Source: Halobaculum sp. MBLA0143
GTDB taxonomy: Archaea > Halobacteriota > Halobacteria > Halobacteriales > Haloferacaceae
NCBI RefSeq assembly: GCF_041361465.1
Contig: NZ_JBGKAC010000002.1
Location: 62,001 to 126,000 of the forward strand
DNA length: 64,000 bases
Direction of reading: 5' to 3'
Below the pieces are notes generated by a model. It did no database searches. It saw only the letters and a list, made by a program, of their open reading frames with translations, and was not told the origin of the DNA. Shown here piece after piece: positions 1-7,997 of the stretch. The position numbers and the translations under genes are program-made. Position 1 is the first letter of the stretch. Every line of letters starts with the position of its first letter.

Positions 1-2
1 GG

Positions 3-305
3 GGGACGAGCACCGTCGAACTCACCGGCGAGAAGACCGGCTCCTACCCCGACGCGGTGGTGTTCGGAGTGAACCAAGCGAGAGGCGGGTTCACCGAACT
101 CGACGTGTTCCACACGCTCGACCCCGAGGCCCCGACCGGGATCGACTCGGACCTCCTGTTCGAGGGAGAACAGCCACGCGGCAGCGGCAGTCGGCAGATT
201 CCAGTCGGTCACTCGTACTACGTCAGTCTCCTGATCGACACGCGGGGTATCTCCGCCGACGAGGTGCTGATCGACGGGCTCGAGCTCACGGCCGATGCAG
301 TGTAA
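3..305 (+). CDS. C-terminal part of a DUF1102-type secreted protein (5'-truncated)
   Basis: The reading frame is open from the first bases of the window and ends in TAA at 303-305, so the gene begins outside. Its last third (a PVGHSYYVSLLIDTRG-type stretch, then an alternating hydrophobic strand) matches in position and pattern the end of the DUF1102 domain of the next gene (LGVGESVSVGVFFDTTG). It therefore looks like the first visible member of a run of at least four related exported proteins. DUF1102 proteins are archaeal surface or secreted proteins of unknown function. The 48-bp gap to the next gene holds a tRNA-like hairpin and no clear TATA box, which suggests one transcript. Confidence 0.7.
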   Translation, partial: GTSTVELTGEKTGSYPDAVVFGVNQARGGFTELDVFHTLDPEAPTGIDSDLLFEGEQPRGSGSRQIPVGHSYYVSLLIDTRGISADEVLIDGLELTADAV

Positions 306-307
306 CA

Positions 308-349
308 ACCCACGTTCGGCGTACAGCGGTTCGACTCCGCTGGTGGGTC
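308..349 (+). promoter_or_regulatory. tRNA acceptor/T-arm-like hairpin, copy 1 (t-element candidate)
   Basis: ACCCAC (308-313) pairs with GTGGGT (343-348). Directly inside the 3' strand is a T-arm: CAGCGG (324-329), loop TTCGACT (330-336), CCGCTG (337-342). The loop fits the TTCRANY rule of tRNA T-loops, and the two stems stack to 12 bp as in tRNA (7+5). A single unpaired base (C349) stands where a tRNA discriminator would be. There is no D-arm or anticodon arm. The next gene's ATG starts at 354, so a cut after the discriminator would leave an almost leaderless mRNA. Pairing is read directly; processing is inferred. Confidence 0.6.
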
Positions 350-353
350 TCGA

Positions 354-1577
354 ATGAACAGGCGAACGCTACTCGCCGCACTCGGCGCGGTCGGAGGAGT
401 CAGCGGCGTAATCGGCTCGGGTGCGTTCACCAGTGTCGTCGCCGAGCGGACGATCTCCGTCGAGACGGCCGCCGACGAGGACGCGCTGGTCGGACTCGAA
501 CCCATCGACACGGCGAACGGGCGAGCGTACGCCACGACCGCGGCCGGCGACCGGCTCGCGCTGGCGTTCGGCGCGACCGAGGCGGGTGGTAGCGGGCTGG
601 GGGCGGACTCGACCTACCAGCTCGACGACGTGTTCCGGGTGACGAACCGTGGGACACAACCGGTCTACGTCTGGGCGACGTTCGCGGGAGCAGACGAGTC
701 CGCGTTGGAGACGACGGGTCCGAACCCGGACGTGTACGTCTATCCGAACGGAGACGCCGGGGACGTGTTGCGCGACAGCGAGGACGACGTGTCGTACCTC
801 GGGGTCGGCGAGTCGGTCTCGGTCGGCGTGTTCTTCGACACCACGGGTGTCGCGGTTGGAGAGCTAGACCTGACGGTGACGATCAACGCTGCGGCGACGA
901 ACCCCGCTTCCGGTGCGGTCGTTGCCGGCGACGGGACGACGATCCCGGGGCCGACGGGCGGACTTGCGGCACACTGGCCACTGGATCGAGTCGGGGAAGG
1001 GGTCGCCGAGGACGTCGTCGGCGGAGCAGACGGGTCGGTTCCGGAGGCGGTGACGGCTGCGGCCGGCAAGAGTGGCGGTGCAGTCCAGTTCCCAGAGGAA
1101 GACCAGTTCGTCGAGACCACGGCACGTCTGGGTGTGGGCAGTCCGTTCTCGCTGGCTGTCTGGGCGAACGCGGCCGGGTTCGACCAGACCGAGTACCCGT
1201 TGGCCGTTTCGAAGTGGCAGCGCGCCAGGAACCGTGACTACCTGATCGGGTATCACGGTCCGGAGGGGCGACTGTACACACAGTTCAACCGAGAGCCGGA
1301 CGGCAACAAAGCGACGTTGTTCGGTCCGGAGCCCGAGACCGGCGTCTGGTACCACTGTGTGCTGACGTACGACAGATCCGGTCGCGGACGGTTCTACGTC
1401 GACGGCTCGGTGGTCGGGGAGACGCAGGGGCCGTTCGGCACGTCGAGTTCACAGTTCGTGATCGGGTCGAAGGACGGCGGCGGGAACTCGTGGCACGGAC
1501 GTGTCGAGGACGTTCGGCTGTACGATCGGGCACTCGATCCAGGAGAGGTGACGGCGCTGTACGACGCGACGAAGTGA
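354..1577 (+). CDS. Exported DUF1102-type protein with C-terminal LamG/concanavalin-like domain
   Basis: The 407-residue protein starts at ATG with a signal peptide of twin-arginine type (NRRTLLAALG, hydrophobic to about residue 27). Residues about 28-185 form a DUF1102-like beta domain (ISVETAADEDALVGLEP, VFRVTNRGTQPVYVWATF), as in the next two genes. Residues about 200-407 look like a LamG/concanavalin-A-like jelly roll, with AAHWPLD at the start, RFYVDGSVVGE near the middle and GRVEDVRLYDRAL near the end. Such domains bind sugars or proteins on cell surfaces. It is probably attached to or released from the cell surface; the ligand is unknown. It lies second in the run of four related genes and is preceded by the tRNA-like hairpin. 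Confidence 0.75.
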   Translation: MNRRTLLAALGAVGGVSGVIGSGAFTSVVAERTISVETAADEDALVGLEPIDTANGRAYATTAAGDRLALAFGATEAGGSGLGADSTYQLDDVFRVTNRGTQPVYVWATFAGADESALETTGPNPDVYVYPNGDAGDVLRDSEDDVSYLGVGESVSVGVFFDTTGVAVGELDLTVTINAAATNPASGAVVAGDGTTIPGPTGGLAAHWPLDRVGEGVAEDVVGGADGSVPEAVTAAAGKSGGAVQFPEEDQFVETTARLGVGSPFSLAVWANAAGFDQTEYPLAVSKWQRARNRDYLIGYHGPEGRLYTQFNREPDGNKATLFGPEPETGVWYHCVLTYDRSGRGRFYVDGSVVGETQGPFGTSSSQFVIGSKDGGGNSWHGRVEDVRLYDRALDPGEVTALYDATK

Positions 1578-1579
1578 CT

Positions 1580-1710
1580 GCCCACGCTGGTGTACGTGTC
1601 TCCACGTTCGGAGACACGACGCGGACTCCGTGGACGGCGTCTCCGGTTCGTGCCGGAGACCCCCGACACGGAGTCACCGTGTCGCGGCGGTTCGACTCCG
1701 CCGGTGGGTC
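1580..1710 (+). promoter_or_regulatory. tRNA-like hairpin element, copy 2 (expanded, multi-arm)
   Basis: Outer strands GCCCAC (1580-1585) and GTGGGT (1704-1709) pair with one G-U. The T-arm is CGGCGG (1685-1690), loop TTCGACT, CCGCCG (1698-1703), and C1710 sits at the discriminator position. Between the outer 5' strand and the T-arm lie 99 bases with three perfect hairpins: 1595-1603/1610-1618, 1639-1646/1653-1660 and 1664-1671/1677-1684. An alternative 9-bp pairing (1624-1632 with 1667-1675) excludes the third arm. A further hairpin, CCCC-GAGAA-GGGG (1712-1724), follows just before the start codon at 1735. This fills nearly the whole gap between the genes. Confidence 0.6.
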
Positions 1711-1734
1711 TCCCCGAGAAGGGGTAGTGTGAGT

Positions 1735-4104
1735 ATGCAACGACGCAAACTACTGATCGGAATCGGAACCGCAGTCGGCGCAGGAGCGGTTGGAACCGGT
1801 GCGTTCACCAGCGTCTCCGCAGAGCGTGACGTGACAGTGCAGGTGGCGGACGACGCGGACGCGCTGTTGGGCATCGAGACGGGTGACGGGCCGAACGCGA
1901 GTGCGTTCGCCGAGACGACCACCGACGGGACGGTCGCACTGGACTTCTCGGAGACGAGTGCTGGCGGCTCCGGGCTCGGGACGGACTCGGAGTACCAGTT
2001 CGACGACATCCTGCGGCTCACGAACCAGGGGACACAGACGGTGTACGCCTGGGTGACGTTCGACTTCTCGGACGCAGACGACGACCTCACGAGAGGAGAC
2101 GTGTACTTCTACCCGCAGTCGAACGCCGACCGGGAGCTCAACGACGGCGAGAACAGCGTCTTGACGCTCCCCGTCGGGGAGTCAGTGTCGTTGGGACTGT
2201 TCGTGGACACGGAGGCAGTGAGTGGTGAACAGTCTCTCTCGACGACGATCAACGCCGACGTGGACGTTCCTAGTGGCTCACAGCCACGAGACGGGAGCGG
2301 TGAAGACGCAGCGGTCGTCACTGAAGATCGGAACGACGGAGAGTTCGACTCCATTCAGTCGGCCGTAGAGGAAGTCGACGGAACGACTGTATTCGTGGAG
2401 CCGGGAACTTTCGAGGAGTCCGTCGTCGTCGACAAACCGATCACGATCAGAGGGACGACAGACCCCAAGAACGGCGATGCGGCAACTGTCGTCGGGCAGG
2501 ATTCGGACACGTTCACCGTCAAGTCGGACGACGTGACGATCAGCAGATTGGACGTTCAGAACTCGGGTGAGGGCCTCGACACCAGTCCCGATGACAACGC
2601 GGGCGTTGTTGGCGTACACGTCGAGTCTGGCAACACCGGTGTCTCGGTGGTCGACAACGTCATCACCGGACTCGGAACCGAAAACGACGACGCGAATCCG
2701 ATGGCAGTGTACGCGGAGGGGGCGACGAGTGGTGTCAGGGTCGAGAACAACCAGATCGCCCAGTTGAGCGGGACCGACGAAGATCAGGGTGCCGTTCAGG
2801 CGATTCACATCAACTCGCAGCGTAAGCAGGAGGGAATCGACAGTGGAATCGACGACGTGCGCGTCGCCAACAACACGATCACTGACGTGTTAGACACGCG
2901 TTCGGCAGTCGCCGTCCGATTCAACGGTGACGTGTCGGGTGAGATCGTCGGCAACACGATCAGTGACCTGAACACCGAAGGCGACATTCCCGGAACGAAC
3001 GACCCCGGTGGGTTCACGCAGGTGCTGGCCCTGTCGAAGGGCGGCAACAGCACAACGGGACCATCGGATGTGACGATCAAAGGAAACGACATCTCGAACA
3101 TCGAGACGACGACACCCGGCAACTTCGCCCCGCCCGTTCACCTCATCGTCACAGGCTCTGCGTCGAACGTGTCGGTCACCGACAACACGTTCAGTGCAGA
3201 TAGTCCGGACGTAGAGCAGTTCGTGCTCGACACGGGTGGTGTGCTCGACCTGAACGCGGTGGCCGAGGCCAACACGTTCGAGCCGTCCGTTCAGGTGACA
3301 GAGAACGTGTTGTTCCCGGGTGACCTCCGACTCGTCTCCGGCGGCGGCAGCGCACTCCAGGACGCAGTCGACGCCGCGAGTGCTGGAGAGACGCTCGCCG
3401 TCGGAGCGTCCGACACGGCGTACGACGCGGTGTCGGTCGACAAGTCGCTCACGATCCAATCTGTATTCGGTCGGCCGACAATCGAAGCGACAGGAAGCCG
3501 TGTCGAGATCCAGGCACCAGACGTGCGGTTCGAAGGGTTCGACATCGACCTGCAGGAGGGCAAGCCAGTTTACGTCAACCCCGGGGAGGGACTGGTGTTC
3601 CGGAACAACGAGGTCTCGATCTCACCGGCGAGCCCGCACGGAATCCGTATCGACGCCGCCGGGACCGGCGAGACAGTCGTGTCGAACAACGTGTTCGACC
3701 AACGGTCGTCGGATCAAGAAAATCCACAGGCAATCCTGATCAGCGATGGCTCGAACTACCGGATCGAGAACAACGTTCTCGACGGGAACACGAAGGGACA
3801 GGCTGTGCTGGTCAGCACCCAGGGGCGCCCGACGACGGAGTTCGACATTCTGGACAACGTCGTCAGCGGTTGGGGGACACCCGTGGTCCTGTTCGAGGAG
3901 CCGGTGGACGGTGACATTGACCAGGGATCGATCCGCGAAAACGACATCAGCGGGTTCAGTGGTGACGACGCGATTCTCGCGGTCGAACGGAACGGCGACG
4001 GGTTCGAGGACTTGAACGGCGAGAGCACTGTGTCGGGTCAGGAGACTGCCCTCTCGGAGGACAACGGTGGTGTCTCGGCCAGTGTCAAGGTAGGTAGCAA
4101 CTGA
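1735..4104 (+). CDS. Exported DUF1102-type protein with parallel beta-helix region
   Basis: The ATG at 1735 is chosen because the N-terminus (MQRRKLLIGIGTAVGAGAVG) matches those of the flanking paralogues; an upstream in-frame ATG at 1630 would add 35 basic residues read from the structured leader. The protein has 789 residues: a Tat-like signal peptide to about 28, a DUF1102-like domain to about 185, then about 600 residues of repeated strands rich in Asn (NNVITG, NNQIA, NNTITDV, GNTISD, DNTFS). These are typical of right-handed parallel beta-helix (pectate-lyase or NosD-like) folds. No catalytic motif was recognised. It is probably a large extracellular adhesive or carbohydrate-related protein. 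Confidence 0.75.
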   Translation: MQRRKLLIGIGTAVGAGAVGTGAFTSVSAERDVTVQVADDADALLGIETGDGPNASAFAETTTDGTVALDFSETSAGGSGLGTDSEYQFDDILRLTNQGTQTVYAWVTFDFSDADDDLTRGDVYFYPQSNADRELNDGENSVLTLPVGESVSLGLFVDTEAVSGEQSLSTTINADVDVPSGSQPRDGSGEDAAVVTEDRNDGEFDSIQSAVEEVDGTTVFVEPGTFEESVVVDKPITIRGTTDPKNGDAATVVGQDSDTFTVKSDDVTISRLDVQNSGEGLDTSPDDNAGVVGVHVESGNTGVSVVDNVITGLGTENDDANPMAVYAEGATSGVRVENNQIAQLSGTDEDQGAVQAIHINSQRKQEGIDSGIDDVRVANNTITDVLDTRSAVAVRFNGDVSGEIVGNTISDLNTEGDIPGTNDPGGFTQVLALSKGGNSTTGPSDVTIKGNDISNIETTTPGNFAPPVHLIVTGSASNVSVTDNTFSADSPDVEQFVLDTGGVLDLNAVAEANTFEPSVQVTENVLFPGDLRLVSGGGSALQDAVDAASAGETLAVGASDTAYDAVSVDKSLTIQSVFGRPTIEATGSRVEIQAPDVRFEGFDIDLQEGKPVYVNPGEGLVFRNNEVSISPASPHGIRIDAAGTGETVVSNNVFDQRSSDQENPQAILISDGSNYRIENNVLDGNTKGQAVLVSTQGRPTTEFDILDNVVSGWGTPVVLFEEPVDGDIDQGSIRENDISGFSGDDAILAVERNGDGFEDLNGESTVSGQETALSEDNGGVSASVKVGSN

Positions 4105-4120
4105 CACGAGCAACATCACG

Positions 4121-4160
4121 ACCCACGCTGGCGCACGGCGGTTCGACTCCGTCGGTGGGC
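4121..4160 (+). promoter_or_regulatory. tRNA acceptor/T-arm-like hairpin, copy 3
   Basis: CCCAC (4122-4126) pairs with GTGGG (4155-4159). The T-arm is CGGCGG (4136-4141), loop TTCGACT (4142-4148), CCGTCG (4149-4154), where a G-T wobble replaces a pair of copy 2. A second hairpin TCCCC-GTCTC-GGGGA (4162-4176) follows; its loop differs from copy 2 (GAGAA) while the stem is kept. The start codon of the next gene is at 4185. Loop bases are identical in all three copies. Confidence 0.6.
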
Positions 4161-4184
4161 GTCCCCGTCTCGGGGAAGACTGAC

Positions 4185-5981
4185 ATGCAACGACGCAAAC
4201 TCCTACTCGGAATGGGAACGGCAGCCGGTGCGGCCGGAGCGGTCGGCTCCGGCGCGTTCACCAGCGTGCGCGCACAGCGTGACGTGTCGGTACAGGTCGC
4301 AGACGACAGTGACGCTCTGTTGAGCCTCGAACCTGGCACGGGCCCGAACGCGAACGCGTTCGCCACGGTCTCCGACGGGACCGTGGGTCTCGACTTCAGT
4401 TCGACGGACACCGGCGGGTCGGGTCTCGGCACGGACTCCACGTACCGGTTCGACGGGCTGTTGCAGGTGCGGAACCAGGGGACACAGTCGATCTTCCTGT
4501 TCGTGCGGGTCTCCGGCGGCGTGTCGAACGACGAACTGTACTTCTACCCGGACAGTGACCCGACGGTCCAACTGCGTGATCGAGCCAACGAGGTAGTGGA
4601 GCTGACTCCGGGGGAGGCGCAGACTGTCGGCGCGTTCGTCGACACGAGCGCGCTGGAGAGTGACGTGACCGCGACGGCGACGTTCAACGCGACGGCCGAG
4701 CGTCCCGACGAGAGCTTCACCGCGGGCGAGACGCCACAGGACGCAGTGCTGGTCAGCCGCCAGTCTGGGCGTGGCGACTTCGACGACATCCAGCCGGCGG
4801 TCGACGCGATCCAGGACGGCTCCGTACAGAAGTCGGCGATCCAGGTCGACCCTGGACGGTACGCGACGGACGGCCCGGTCGTCGTCGGCGACGTGACCGA
4901 CCTCCGTCTCCGCGGCGACGGCTCCGGGAACGACCCGGGGTCGAACACCGTCCTCGAAGACCAGGTGGAGGTCCGCGGCGGTGCCGACTCCGTCACTCTG
5001 CAGGACCTTCGGGTGACTGGCGCCGAAGGCGGCAACTCCGACACGGGCGACGGTGTGTTCACCGTCGGGACCACGAACTCGGTCTCGGCCGTCACGCTCG
5101 AGAACGTCGCCGTCGTGGACAACCGGCAGGCGGGACTCTCACTCCAGTCCGTCGAGCGGCTCGATGTCCGCAACAGCGTGATCGACGGGAACGGCGGCTC
5201 CGGGATCGACGCCAGCGGAATCTCCGGACGTATCGAGTTCACGCGGATCCGGAACAACGGCGGTAGTGGCGTCGACGTCGACGATTTCGGGGGCGGCTCC
5301 GAGCTGGAGTTGTACGACGTCCTCGTGGAGGGCAACGAGCGGCTCGGCGTCGACGTGTTCGGTGACGACGTCGGCTCCGTAACGGTGAGCGAGTCGGTGA
5401 TCGACGACAACGGCGGAACGGGTCTCGCCGTCGGGACGGGGTACGCCGACGGGCAGATCTCCGCCGTGGAGGTCACCGGCGTGTCCGTCAGCGACAACGG
5501 CGACAGCGGCCTGATCGTGTTCGGCGACTCGGCGTCCGATGTGACGGTGCAGAACGTGGAGGCGTCGAACAACGGTGCCAACGGGATCGACCTGAACGGC
5601 GTGGCGTTCGACACCCCGGTCGTCGAGCGCGTGACCGCCGACGGAAACGACGGCACCGGCGTCGTCCTCGGTAACCAGTTCGCCGGGGCGGTCGCCAAGG
5701 GCCAGATCAGACGAGCGTCGGTGGACGGGAACGGTGGCGCGGGCGGGTTCTCCGGTGTCGCCGTCTTCGACGGCGCCGCCACGGGGACCAACGTCGCCGT
5801 GAGCAACTCGAACGTGATCGACAACGCCGGCTTCGGTGTGTCGACGGACGACACCGACGGCGGCACCGAGGTGCAGCTCTCGAACGTCTTCCTCGATGAC
5901 AACGGGACCGGCACCTCACAGGGCGTCGCCGGTGGGACCGCCGGAGCCCCCGTCTCGGGCGTCGGTGCCGACGGGAACTGA
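4185..5981 (+). CDS. Exported DUF1102-type protein with parallel beta-helix region
   Basis: The start at 4185 gives MQRRKLLLGMGTAAGAAGAV, almost the same signal peptide as the upstream paralogue; an in-frame ATG at 4155 lies inside the hairpin element. The product has 598 residues: Tat-like signal, DUF1102-like domain (to about 175), then repeated short strands with Asn/Asp-Gly turns (NSVIDGNGGSGIDASG, DDNGGTGLAVG, NNGANGIDLNG) predicted as a right-handed beta-helix. The repeats are shorter and more Gly-rich than in the preceding gene, so this is not a simple recent duplication. It is the last gene of the run and converges on a subtilase gene. The substrate is unknown. Confidence 0.75.
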   Translation: MQRRKLLLGMGTAAGAAGAVGSGAFTSVRAQRDVSVQVADDSDALLSLEPGTGPNANAFATVSDGTVGLDFSSTDTGGSGLGTDSTYRFDGLLQVRNQGTQSIFLFVRVSGGVSNDELYFYPDSDPTVQLRDRANEVVELTPGEAQTVGAFVDTSALESDVTATATFNATAERPDESFTAGETPQDAVLVSRQSGRGDFDDIQPAVDAIQDGSVQKSAIQVDPGRYATDGPVVVGDVTDLRLRGDGSGNDPGSNTVLEDQVEVRGGADSVTLQDLRVTGAEGGNSDTGDGVFTVGTTNSVSAVTLENVAVVDNRQAGLSLQSVERLDVRNSVIDGNGGSGIDASGISGRIEFTRIRNNGGSGVDVDDFGGGSELELYDVLVEGNERLGVDVFGDDVGSVTVSESVIDDNGGTGLAVGTGYADGQISAVEVTGVSVSDNGDSGLIVFGDSASDVTVQNVEASNNGANGIDLNGVAFDTPVVERVTADGNDGTGVVLGNQFAGAVAKGQIRRASVDGNGGAGGFSGVAVFDGAATGTNVAVSNSNVIDNAGFGVSTDDTDGGTEVQLSNVFLDDNGTGTSQGVAGGTAGAPVSGVGADGN

Positions 5982-6096
5982 GACCAGGGCCCGTCGAGCT
6001 CTTCTGACGAACGTCTCTCGACCCCGCTCGTCGAACGAGAGAAGTGCCGTCACCGACGGATTCGTCGCGGTGACGGAGACGCGTGGACGGGACCGT

Positions 6097-7833
6097 CTAC
6101 CCTTGCAGGAACGGCTCGATAGCGGCCAGCACGTCGATGTGGCCGTTACCGCGGTGGTCGGCCGGGTCGAGACGACCGGAGACCCGCCCGGGAGCCGAGG
6201 GGCTGTCGCCGTCGAACACGGAGTCCGTCGCCGCGTTGGGGGTCCCGACGCTCGCGGCGGCCGTCTGCCCGGCACGACCGACGGGGAGCTGTTCTGCAGA
6301 CTCTTCGATGGTGGTCCGGACCGCCTCCGGCGTCGGATCGTCGCCGAATCCGTACAGGAGGGCCGCCAGTCCGGCCACGTTCGGCGCAGAGAAGGACGTG
6401 CCGGCAGTGAAAGTGAAGTTCGGTGAGAGGCTGCCGCCTCTCCTGTCTCCAGTGAACGCGGTCGTGTACAGGAGGTCGAAAATTGGATCACCGGCCTCGA
6501 TCGCGTCGATGGACGCGAACGCGCCGGAGTCGAAGTTCCCGCCCCCGGCCGTCACGTCGACGGCCGTCCCGCCGGCGATGGTCGGATCGCTCGTCCCGTA
6601 GTTCGAGTACTGGGCCGGTTCGTATTCCGGGAGTTCTGTCTGGAAGAATACCCCGTCGCCGTCGGCGGACCAGCCGTAGCCGATGGGGCCGGTGGCACCG
6701 ACACTCACGAACCCCTCCGCGTTCGCCGGGAACGTTACCGGCGCAGCGTCGATCTCGGGGTCTTGGAGCCTGGGCACCTGTCTGTCGTCGGACAACGGGA
6801 TCCCGAGCCCGACACCGCTGTTGCCGGCCGACGCGATCGGGAGTGTGCCCTCCGAGAGCGCGTACTGCGCGGCGCTGGTGTACATACCCCCGAAGAAGGC
6901 GATCGTCCTGAGCGGGACCGCGATGAGAGGGCTCGGAAGCGACGGGAGCGGTCCCTCCGGGATCGGCACCAGTGGCGGCAGTCCGAGACTCAGGTTGAGC
7001 ACGTCACAGCCGGAGCCCCTGACCTCTCGCGGCATCGAGTCGTCGACGACTTCGCCGACCGTGACGTTCACCGTCTCGTCTCTGGGGGTCGCTCCGGCGA
7101 CCATCGCGGCGAGGATGTCTCCCGTCGCGGCACCACCCTCTGCGGGGAACACCCGTAGGTCGACAATTTCTGCACCAGGGGCGATCCCGGCGACACCAGT
7201 GCCGTTGTCGGCCGCGGCCGCAGTGCCGGCACACTCCGTCCCGTGAGGATCCGTGACCGGTCCAGGGCCCGTGCCGTCCCCGGTGAAGTTGTACGACGGT
7301 CCCTCGAACACGCCGTCGTCGTTCGGCTCACCGGAACCCGTCAGCACCTTGGAGCCTCTGGGGAGATCGGGGTGTTCCGGTACACCGTCGCCCGCCTTCG
7401 CACCGATCACACCGGAGTCGACGATTCCAATTCGAGCACCCGAGCCCGCGTCTGCCGGGATCTGTCCGGCGTTCTGTTCGAGCTTGTCCCACTGTTGGAT
7501 CGACTGGGGGTCGAGTCCGTCCGGCTTCGCCACCTCGTCGGGCGACAACTGTGTCACCGGATCGTCGATCTGGATCACGCGGTCCCGGACGAACTCCGCT
7601 TCCGCCGGCATCCACGACTCGTCACCCTGGACGACGACGTAGCCGATCTCCTCGCTCAGGTCGTGGACGATCGTGTAGTTAGAACCGGACATCTCCCCCA
7701 TCGACACGGTGTCGGCGTCGGGGTCGTCGTCGACGCTAACGATGAACCGGTCGTCGCTCGTCTCCATCGAGACCGATCGCGTCGAGAAGTTCCCAGACGG
7801 ACCGTTCACACCGCCGAGCTGTCTGTCACTCAC
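6097..7833 (-). CDS. Subtilisin-like serine protease (S8 family)
   Basis: The 578-residue protein has the S8 catalytic triad: Asp139 in IGIVDSG, His197 in DPHGTECAGT and Ser480 in FTAGTSFSAP. The oxyanion Asn is at about 338 (ASAGNSG). Residues about 28-95 resemble an I9-type propeptide. Haloarchaeal relatives (halolysins) are normally Tat-exported, but no signal peptide is seen: the GTG at 7833 is the first usable start after an in-frame stop upstream. An AT-rich patch (GATAATTACT) about 25-35 bases before the GTG fits a promoter for a leaderless mRNA. It converges on the DUF1102 run and could process those proteins; that is inference. Confidence 0.9.
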   Translation of the reverse strand: MSDRQLGGVNGPSGNFSTRSVSMETSDDRFIVSVDDDPDADTVSMGEMSGSNYTIVHDLSEEIGYVVVQGDESWMPAEAEFVRDRVIQIDDPVTQLSPDEVAKPDGLDPQSIQQWDKLEQNAGQIPADAGSGARIGIVDSGVIGAKAGDGVPEHPDLPRGSKVLTGSGEPNDDGVFEGPSYNFTGDGTGPGPVTDPHGTECAGTAAAADNGTGVAGIAPGAEIVDLRVFPAEGGAATGDILAAMVAGATPRDETVNVTVGEVVDDSMPREVRGSGCDVLNLSLGLPPLVPIPEGPLPSLPSPLIAVPLRTIAFFGGMYTSAAQYALSEGTLPIASAGNSGVGLGIPLSDDRQVPRLQDPEIDAAPVTFPANAEGFVSVGATGPIGYGWSADGDGVFFQTELPEYEPAQYSNYGTSDPTIAGGTAVDVTAGGGNFDSGAFASIDAIEAGDPIFDLLYTTAFTGDRRGGSLSPNFTFTAGTSFSAPNVAGLAALLYGFGDDPTPEAVRTTIEESAEQLPVGRAGQTAAASVGTPNAATDSVFDGDSPSAPGRVSGRLDPADHRGNGHIDVLAAIEPFLQG

Positions 7834-7997
7834 GACCCAGTTGTGGGCCGGAACCGTTGTAGTAATTATCTCTCTGAAGTGACAGAATCTCGATCAACGT
7901 GTGATTGAGCGTGTCGGCGGCACGGCCGACGCCGAACAATCGCCGCGAGAAGAAGGTATCGCGGCGACTGTCGGCGTCACGCCCTCACTTCGCGGGT

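Noticed and set aside
308-1710. Attachment-site (att) duplications from an element integrated in a tRNA 3' end
   Set aside because: The repeats lie at the same place before each paralogue and were probably copied with the genes; no intact tRNA, boundary integrase or phage gene goes with them.
308-4160. Complete tRNA genes at the T-arm-like hairpins
   Set aside because: No D-arm, anticodon arm or tRNA-conserved bases outside the T-arm; copies 1 and 3 are only about 40 bases long, and the three arms of copy 2 lack a tRNA-like order.
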